From NCBI RefSeq assembly GCF_004339565.1, contig NZ_SMFZ01000001.1:3844001-3908000 (forward strand): 64,000 bases of DNA. The letters run 5' to 3'. Of the stretch, positions 58,501-64,000 are shown in pieces. The stretch is from Pseudonocardia endophytica (lineage in GTDB: Bacteria > Actinomycetota > Actinomycetes > Mycobacteriales > Pseudonocardiaceae). A program made the position numbers and the translations under genes. Position 1 is the first letter of the stretch. Every line of letters starts with the position of its first letter. The notes under the pieces were generated by a model. That model worked only from the letters and a program-made list of their open reading frames with translations. It ran no database searches and had not been told where the DNA came from.

Positions 58501-60921
58501 TCAGCTCTGGGACTCGGAGCGCTCCTCGCTCGCCGAGCTGTCCGCGGAGGAACCGTTCGCGGTGGACCCGTTCGAGGACGACCCGTTCGCCGAGGCGTCG
58601 GACGGCTGCGGCTCCTTCTCGGCGTCCTGCTTCTCGGACTCCTCGGCGGGCGCGGAGCCGTTCGAGGAACCGTTGGCCGCCGGGTCGCCGCGCTTCACGG
58701 CGGCCAGCAGCATCTGCGACACGTCCTGGACCTGGACGTTGTCGCCGAGGCCGTCGCTCTGCTTCTCGGTGAGGCCGTCGGAGATCATCGTCCGGCAGAA
58801 CGGGCAGCCGACGGCGATCGTGCCGCCCGCGGCCGACCCGTCGCCGCCCTTCGCGGAGGCGCCGACCCCGTCCAGGGTCTCGATCGCCTCGGTCGTGCGG
58901 TTCACGTTCACCCGCTGGGTGCCGAGGTGCTCCTCCATCCACATGCGCGCACCGCCGGCGCCGCAGCACATCGAGCGGTCGGCGTGCCGCGGCATCTCGG
59001 TGAGCGTCGCGCCGGCGGCCCCGACGAGCTCGCGCGGCTCGGCGTAGACCTCGTTGTGGCGCCCGAGGTAGCACGGGTCGTGGTAGGTGACGGGCGCGGC
59101 GTTGTCCGGTGCGGCGACCGGCACCAGCTTGCCGTCCCGGACGAGCTTGTTCAGCAGCTGCGTGTGGTGCACGACCTCGTAGTGGCCGTCCAGCTGCGGG
59201 TACTCGCGGCCGAGCGTGTTCAGGCAGTGCGGGCAGGTGGTGACGATCTTGCGCTTGCCCGGCTCGCGGCCCTCGAACACCGCGTTGAGCACCTCGACGT
59301 TCTGCTGCGCGAGCATCTGGAACACGAACTCGTTGCCGGAGCGCCGCGCCGGGTCACCGGTGCAGGTCTCCTCCTGGCCGAGCACGACGTACTTCACACC
59401 GGCCCGGTGCATCAGCTCGGCGGTGGCCTTCACGGTCTTCTTCTGGCCGTCGTCGAACGCGCCCGCGCAGCCGACCCAGAACAGGTACTCGGTGTCCTCG
59501 GTGAGCTCGCCGTCGAACACCGGGACCTCGAAGTCGAGGCCCTTGGTCCAGTCCAGGCGCTCCTTGGCGTTCTGGCCCCAGGGGTTGCCCTTGTTCTCGA
59601 GGTTCTTGAACAGCGAGTTCAGCTCGTTCGGGAACTCGGACTCGATCAGGACCTGGTGCCGTCGCATGTCGACGATGTGGTCGACGTGCTCGATGTCCAC
59701 CGGGCACTGCTCGACGCACGCGCCGCACGTCGTGCAGGACCACAGCACGTCGGGGTCGATCACGCCGCCCATCTCGGCGGTACCGACGAGGGGGCGCGCG
59801 GCCTGCTCGTCGTTGGAACCGCGGATCCGCTCGAAGCCGGACTCCGGAACGCCGTGCCGGTGCACGTTGTCGTCCGTGAGGCCCGCGGAGAAGTCGATCG
59901 CGCCTTCCTCGGGCACCGCCTTGCCGCCGATGATGTACGGCGCCTTGGCCATCAGGTGGTCCCGCAGGTCCATGATGACGAGCTTCGGCGACAGCGGCTT
60001 GCCGGTGTTCCAGGCCGGGCACTGGCTCTGGCAGCGACCGCACTCGGTGCAGGTTGCGAAGTCGAGCATGCCCTTCCACGTGAAGTCCTCGATCTTGCCG
60101 CGGCCGAACGTGTCGTCCTCGCCGGGGTCCTCAAAGTCGATCTTGACGCCGTTCGACTCCATGGCGGGCAGCGGGCCGAGCGCCTTCGGGTAGCGCTTGG
60201 CCGACACGTTGATCGGCGCGGTGAAGATGTGCAGGTGCTTCGAGTAGGCGACGATCACGAGGAACGCCAGCATGACGCCGATGTGCAGCAGCAGGCCGAT
60301 GCTCTCGACGATCTCCAGCGCCGGCGTGCTCAGACCGGTGAACAGGTTGCCCAGCCCGATCGACGCGAACGCACCGGACTTGTACGGGAACGCCCCCAAC
60401 GCCGACGACGCGGCCCGGAAGAAGAACAGCGTCCACAGCACGTTGAAGATCATGAAAAGGATCAGCCAGGCGCCACCGGTGTGCGAGCCGTAGAACCGGG
60501 AGTCACGCTTCTCGCGCTCGGGGGAGTTGCGCACCCGGATGATCGCGAACACACCGAGCGAGATCAGGCAGAGCACCGCGATCAGGTCCTGGAGGAACCC
60601 GAGGGGCGCCCAGGTGCCGATCAGCGGGATGTGGAACTCCGGGTCGAACAGGGCGCCGTACGCCTCGATGTAGACGGTGAGCAGCAGCACGAACGCCCAG
60701 AACGTGAAGAAGTGCGCCAGGCCGGGGACCGACCACTTGAGCAGCCGCTTCTGGCCGAACACCTCGACGAGCTGGGTGCGCACCCGCCTGCCCAGGTCCT
60801 CGCTCCGGTCGTGCGCCGGTTGTCCCGACTTGATCAGTTTGTAGATCTCGAAGGCACGCCGTCCCGCGATCGCCAGCGCGATCACGGTCAGAGCAAGTCC
60901 GACCACCAACCTCCACACCAT
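58501..60921 (-). CDS. Membrane iron-sulfur oxidoreductase (HdrD/GlpC-like), Rv0338c-type
   Basis: An 806-residue protein. Five or six N-terminal membrane helices (residues 1-250) form a heme b/NarI-like anchor. Next comes a 4Fe-4S ferredoxin module with two CxxCxxCxxxCP motifs (CTECGRCQSQCP about 287, CTTCGACVEQCP about 392), then two CCG domains (CPHCLNTLGREY; SMCCGAGGARMW and CPFCRT). This is the architecture of heterodisulfide-reductase/GlpC-like electron transfer proteins, and of M. tuberculosis Rv0338c. A 60-residue Ser/Asn/Gly/Glu-rich low-complexity tail ends it. ATG 60921 follows AAGGAGG. The electron donor and acceptor are unknown. Confidence 0.92.
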   Translation of the reverse strand: MVWRLVVGLALTVIALAIAGRRAFEIYKLIKSGQPAHDRSEDLGRRVRTQLVEVFGQKRLLKWSVPGLAHFFTFWAFVLLLTVYIEAYGALFDPEFHIPLIGTWAPLGFLQDLIAVLCLISLGVFAIIRVRNSPEREKRDSRFYGSHTGGAWLILFMIFNVLWTLFFFRAASSALGAFPYKSGAFASIGLGNLFTGLSTPALEIVESIGLLLHIGVMLAFLVIVAYSKHLHIFTAPINVSAKRYPKALGPLPAMESNGVKIDFEDPGEDDTFGRGKIEDFTWKGMLDFATCTECGRCQSQCPAWNTGKPLSPKLVIMDLRDHLMAKAPYIIGGKAVPEEGAIDFSAGLTDDNVHRHGVPESGFERIRGSNDEQAARPLVGTAEMGGVIDPDVLWSCTTCGACVEQCPVDIEHVDHIVDMRRHQVLIESEFPNELNSLFKNLENKGNPWGQNAKERLDWTKGLDFEVPVFDGELTEDTEYLFWVGCAGAFDDGQKKTVKATAELMHRAGVKYVVLGQEETCTGDPARRSGNEFVFQMLAQQNVEVLNAVFEGREPGKRKIVTTCPHCLNTLGREYPQLDGHYEVVHHTQLLNKLVRDGKLVPVAAPDNAAPVTYHDPCYLGRHNEVYAEPRELVGAAGATLTEMPRHADRSMCCGAGGARMWMEEHLGTQRVNVNRTTEAIETLDGVGASAKGGDGSAAGGTIAVGCPFCRTMISDGLTEKQSDGLGDNVQVQDVSQMLLAAVKRGDPAANGSSNGSAPAEESEKQDAEKEPQPSDASANGSSSNGSTANGSSADSSASEERSESQS

Positions 60922-61506
60922 GCGTGCCTCCTTGAACACTCGCTCCGCGTGGTGGTGGGCACGCGGAGGCAATCCGCCAGAAGGGTAGTGCGCCGCGGGC
61001 CGGGCCGCGCTCCTGCCGGGACCGGACCGGTTACCGAAGAGTAGCGGGACGACTCTGTCATTCCGGGAACCCGTCGGGAAGCCGAGAAGGGCCGCGTGGG
61101 GCGAGGGTCACGTTCACGGTCGTGAACGATCGGTGACCGGTTCGCCTCGCCCCGTCGCCGCGACGCCCGGTCGCGCGCCGTCGTCGGCCCGCGGGCTCGA
61201 CAGCCGTCGACGGCCTCGTGACGTGCGAGAATGTGCGTCAGTCGGGACCGCTTCCGGTGCTGCGCCCCCGTCTGCGTTCCGGACGACGAGAGCCCACTCG
61301 CCCGTACGGCCCTGTCGCTTTTCCGTCCCGGTGACACGGCGTAGCCCGGCGGCTCCGGACACGGAGCGTCAGCTAACATCACGCCGGTTCGGCGTGTTCT
61401 ACTCGTCTCTTGACCGATGCCGAGGATGATCACTGCGGTCGTCCCGTGCCGCGCGGCGGACGGCAGGGCAGCGCAACAGCGGGGCGACGGTCCCGGAGGA
61501 GGAGCC
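60922..61506. other. Long divergent intergenic region
   Basis: 585 bp between the Fe-S oxidoreductase and the secretion-like cluster. It contains one inverted repeat (61106-61138) and no ORF with coding character; the short frames present do not look like protein genes. Both promoters must lie here, but I could not place boxes with confidence. Confidence 0.4.
61106..61138. repeat. Inverted repeat in the divergent region
   Basis: CGTTCACG/CGTGAACG (61111-61128, loop GT) is extended outward by GGTCA/TGACC with a five-base bulge. It may be an operator or a dispersed hairpin element; the arm sequence resembles the arm of the hairpin at 17315-17333. Confidence 0.5.
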
Positions 61507-61773
61507 GTGAAGACCACTCCTGAGGCACTCGGGTCGTGGCTCGCTCAAGGGCTCAGTACGAACAACCTCCAGAGCTGGATCACGAACAACATCGTGCCGC
61601 TCATCCTGCTCGCCATCGCCGTGATCCTGCTGTGGATCGGTGGCCGCGGCGACAACGCAGGCGTGGCCCGGCGCAGCATCGGCCTGATCGTCGGCCTCAT
61701 CGCACTGGGCATCGCGGTGACCGGAAGTGGTCCGGCCGTCGGAAAAGCGATGGCCGAGCTGTTGACCGGGTGA
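61507..61773 (+). CDS. Small membrane protein, VirB2/pilin-like, of T4SS-type cluster
   Basis: An 88-residue protein with a short hydrophilic lead (VKTTPEALGSWLAQGL) and two membrane helices (NNIVPLILLAIAVILLWIGG; SIGLIVGLIALGIAVTGSG) separated by a short loop. This is the size and topology of VirB2/TrbC-type subunits in Gram-positive conjugation and secretion clusters, although there is no cleavable signal peptide. GTG 61507 follows GGAGGAGGAGCC. It is first of a run with a PrgI-like protein and a VirB4-like ATPase, which supports the assignment. Confidence 0.62.
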   Translation: MKTTPEALGSWLAQGLSTNNLQSWITNNIVPLILLAIAVILLWIGGRGDNAGVARRSIGLIVGLIALGIAVTGSGPAVGKAMAELLTG

Positions 61774-61776
61774 GTC

Positions 61777-62376
61777 GTGCTCGTTCGCACCGATGACGAG
61801 GTGTATCGCATCGACGCGGTGTGGCTGGGCCCGCCGCGTGCGACGTTCCCGTGGCGCGCCCGCTACGTGAGCTACGGCGTCGGGCTGCTCGTCATGATGC
61901 TGATCATGTTCGCGCAGCGGCGCCTCGGCGTGCCGCTGGACTTCTTCTCGATCGCGTGGGCGCTCGTCGGCACCGTCGCGATCACCCGGCTGCTCGGCAA
62001 GAAGATCACCTTCGAGCGACCGTTCGGCCAGGTCGTCACGCAGTTCTGGTCGGAGGTGACCGGGCCTCGCAAGCGCACGACGGGCGGCGGCGGGCACCTC
62101 AGGGCCGGCCATGTCCGGGTCCGGTCGACGCGGAGCGCGCCGGTCGCACCCCGGCGTGCCGCGGCGGATCGGCGGGCGGCCGCTGCTCCGCGGGCGACCG
62201 CAGAGGTCGCCGCCGGGCAGACGCCCCCGCAGTCGGCGGTCCGCGACGGCCGGGCGGCGCCGGTCCGGACCGCGCCGGACGCGTGGTCCACCCGGCGGTC
62301 CCGCCCCGCGACGACGGCCGCGCCGGCGCGTCGGACGGGACGGACGACGAAGGAGGCCCGTCGTGGCCGCGGGTGA
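61777..62376 (+). CDS. PrgI-like membrane protein of T4SS-type cluster
   Basis: A 199-residue protein. Residues 1-30 (VYRIDAVWLGPPRATFPWRARY) lead into one or two membrane helices (YVSYGVGLLVMMLIMFAQRRLG; DFFSIAWALVGTVAITRLLG), then KKITFERPFGQVVTQFWSEVTGPR. The remaining 110 residues are an Arg/Ala/Pro-rich disordered tail. The FP(W)-membrane-membrane-helix pattern recalls PrgI/TraE-type small membrane proteins that precede VirB4 homologues in Gram-positive conjugation loci. GTG 61777 lies four bases after the previous stop. Its end overlaps the VirB4-like start by 14 bases. Confidence 0.65.
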   Translation: MLVRTDDEVYRIDAVWLGPPRATFPWRARYVSYGVGLLVMMLIMFAQRRLGVPLDFFSIAWALVGTVAITRLLGKKITFERPFGQVVTQFWSEVTGPRKRTTGGGGHLRAGHVRVRSTRSAPVAPRRAAADRRAAAAPRATAEVAAGQTPPQSAVRDGRAAPVRTAPDAWSTRRSRPATTAAPARRTGRTTKEARRGRG

Positions 62377-64000
62377 GCGGACCGAACGCAGGCGGGGCCG
62401 CCGGTCGCTGGCCGGCGAGGGCGGCTCCTCGTTCAGCCCGTCCATCGCCCTGCGCTCGATCGACGGCCACCTGACCCGCACCGGCGGCCAGGTCATGGCC
62501 TGGTACCGGCTGGCCGCGCAGGCGTGGAGCTTCCGCAGCGACTCGCAGCGCGAGGTGCTGATACGCCAGATCGCGGCGCAGCTCGGCGAACTGCAGGGCC
62601 GCTGGCTGCACCTGCGCGTGACCACGCGTCCGTACCCGGTGCACATGTGGGCGGAGTCGTTCGACCAGAACGCGCTCGGCCGGATGCCCGACGTGCCCGG
62701 CGCGCTCGGCTGGGACGGGTTCCTCGAGGGCGAGCAGCGCCACCTGATGGGTCTGTCCATGTCGGACAAGGAGGTGTTCCTCGGCATCGAGGTGTCCGGC
62801 CGGGGGATGCTCGACCGCTGGGTGGACAAGGCGGCACCGGTTCTGGACAAGCTGGTGCCGTCAGCAGTGCGTGCCGAGCTCGCCGCGCTCGAGTCCGAGG
62901 TCAACCACCTCGACGTGCTCGTGGCCGGGTCCGGGCTGGACGCGGTGCCGGCGAACGCCGAGGACATGGCGTGGCTGATGCACCGTTCGGTGGCGCTCGG
63001 CCTGCCCGCGCCGCGCGGTCTGTCCTCGGTGCCCCGTGGCGTGACGCGGTGGGAGAGCGAGGACCTCGCCGCGTTCACCGAGGGCGTCGACGTGTTCCAG
63101 GAGCCCTACGCCCCGACCGTGCAGGTGACCGGCCGGATCCGGAACCAGACGGTCACCCGGCACGTCGCCGTCCTCTCGGTCGGGCTGATGGAGGGTCTGC
63201 GGATCCCCGAGGTCGACGACCCGTGGATGCAGCACTCGGACCGGCTCCCGTTCCCGGTGGAGTGGTCGGCACGGATCTACGTCCGGCGCCCGGAGGACGT
63301 GACCGGTGAGCTGCAGCGCCAGATGGGCAAGGTGCGCAGCCAGATCCGCCACTACACCCACGACCATGACCTCGACCCGCCGATGTCGCTCGCCCGCCAG
63401 GCGGACCGGGTGCTCGAGGTCGAGGACGAGCTGACCAGCGGTCTGACCCAGCTGAACACGCGGCTCTACGGATGGTGGCGGATCGCGGTCAGCGGGCGCG
63501 ACGAGGAGGAGACGACGACGCGCGCCCAGCAGGTCGTCGAGCTCTACCGGCCGAAGGTGCAGATCGAGCACCCGGAGGCGCAGTACCGCTACGCGCGCGA
63601 GTTCGTGCCCGGCGAGCCGCTGGCGTCCACGGCCTACCGACGGCGCGCGTCGGTGACCTGGGCGGCGGCGGGTGTCCCCGCGGCGACGGCCAGCGTCGGC
63701 GACCGCCGCGGGATCATGCTCGGCGAGACCTGCACGGCCACCCGGCGCCCGGTGGCGTGGGACCCCTGGCTCGCCCAGGAGGTGCGGCGCGCGTCCGGCC
63801 TGACCGCGATCGTCGGCGGCCTGGGTTCCGGGAAGTCGTTCCTCACCGGGCTGATCGTCTACAAGACCCTGCGCAGCGGTGCACGGTGGACGGTGCTCGA
63901 CCCCTCCGGCCCGTTGGCCGAGCTGACCCGCCTGCCCGAGCTCGCCCCGTTCTCCCGGCACATCAACCTGCTGCGCGCCGACCCCGGCATCCTGAACCCG
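62363..64000 (+). CDS. VirB4/TraC-like ATPase of T4SS-type cluster (3' end outside window)
   Basis: At least 546 codons, cut by the right edge. The N-terminal about 470 residues match the CagE/TrbE/VirB4 front domain in layout (SPSIALRSIDGHLTRTGGQVMAWYRL, WLHLRVTTRPYPVHMW, then a long alpha/beta region). The ATPase domain begins with Walker A VGGLGSGKSFLTGL (about residue 485). GTG 62363 has AAGGAGG seven bases upstream. In secretion and conjugation machines VirB4 is the energising ATPase at the membrane. No relaxase or coupling protein is visible yet, so function (conjugation or protein secretion) is open. Confidence 0.85.
   Translation, partial: MAAGERTERRRGRRSLAGEGGSSFSPSIALRSIDGHLTRTGGQVMAWYRLAAQAWSFRSDSQREVLIRQIAAQLGELQGRWLHLRVTTRPYPVHMWAESFDQNALGRMPDVPGALGWDGFLEGEQRHLMGLSMSDKEVFLGIEVSGRGMLDRWVDKAAPVLDKLVPSAVRAELAALESEVNHLDVLVAGSGLDAVPANAEDMAWLMHRSVALGLPAPRGLSSVPRGVTRWESEDLAAFTEGVDVFQEPYAPTVQVTGRIRNQTVTRHVAVLSVGLMEGLRIPEVDDPWMQHSDRLPFPVEWSARIYVRRPEDVTGELQRQMGKVRSQIRHYTHDHDLDPPMSLARQADRVLEVEDELTSGLTQLNTRLYGWWRIAVSGRDEEETTTRAQQVVELYRPKVQIEHPEAQYRYAREFVPGEPLASTAYRRRASVTWAAAGVPAATASVGDRRGIMLGETCTATRRPVAWDPWLAQEVRRASGLTAIVGGLGSGKSFLTGLIVYKTLRSGARWTVLDPSGPLAELTRLPELAPFSRHINLLRADPGILNP

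Overview
The window is very GC-rich and almost fully coding. It uses many GTG starts and has the gene types of a mycolic-acid-lineage or Pseudonocardiaceae-type actinobacterium: GTP-dependent PEP carboxykinase, bifunctional dCTP deaminase/dUTPase, a FadE5-type acyl-CoA dehydrogenase, an IniB/IniA/IniC-like cluster and an MT0933-type antitoxin-like protein. A Pseudonocardia-like genome is my best guess; this is inference, because no rRNA or other marker is present. The DNA looks chromosomal. I see no insertion sequence, prophage or CRISPR array.

Left part (1-20 kb): two family-2 glycosyltransferases, the first cut by the window edge; a DUF2339-type membrane operon with two small companions; a fragment of an HNH/13E12-type gene; a TetR/MFS efflux pair divergent around two perfect palindromic operators; PEP carboxykinase with a strong terminator; CstA-YbdD (pyruvate/peptide uptake); a degenerate superfamily-1-helicase-like protein; and a polar amino-acid ABC importer in which all three genes overlap.

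Middle (20-35 kb): an orphan MT0933-like protein; a 2-oxoacid dehydrogenase E1alpha-E1beta-E2 operon without E3; FxsA; an AAA ATPase; a GroES-like protein; a VanW-family membrane protein with a very long disordered N-terminus; a CBS-domain protein; a FadE5-like acyl-CoA dehydrogenase with a two-operator promoter; a Tat-exported amidase; and two cytidylyltransferases.

The most interesting region is 35.7-45.7 kb. An IniR-like ATPase/LuxR regulator converges on IniC-like and IniA-like dynamin GTPases. Upstream of these lie two IniB-N-terminal-domain proteins with unusual Asn/Asp/Ser/His-rich solenoid-like bodies. Divergent from them is a membrane-anchored Hsp70 ATPase that lacks the substrate-binding domain. 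Together they look like an envelope-stress membrane-remodelling module related to mycobacterial iniBAC, extended with an Hsp70-like sensor or actuator. A 17-bp hairpin separates the IniB-like genes from the dynamins.

Right part (46-64 kb): two 60-bp self-complementary repeats, small metabolic and regulatory genes (DMT transporter, hydrolase, ketopantoate-reductase-like, PPOX flavoprotein, AraC, P450, LysR), tRNA-Gly(CCC), a WecB-like epimerase, dcd, a large membrane Fe-S oxidoreductase, and at the right edge the start of a type-IV-secretion-like cluster ending in a truncated VirB4-like ATPase.
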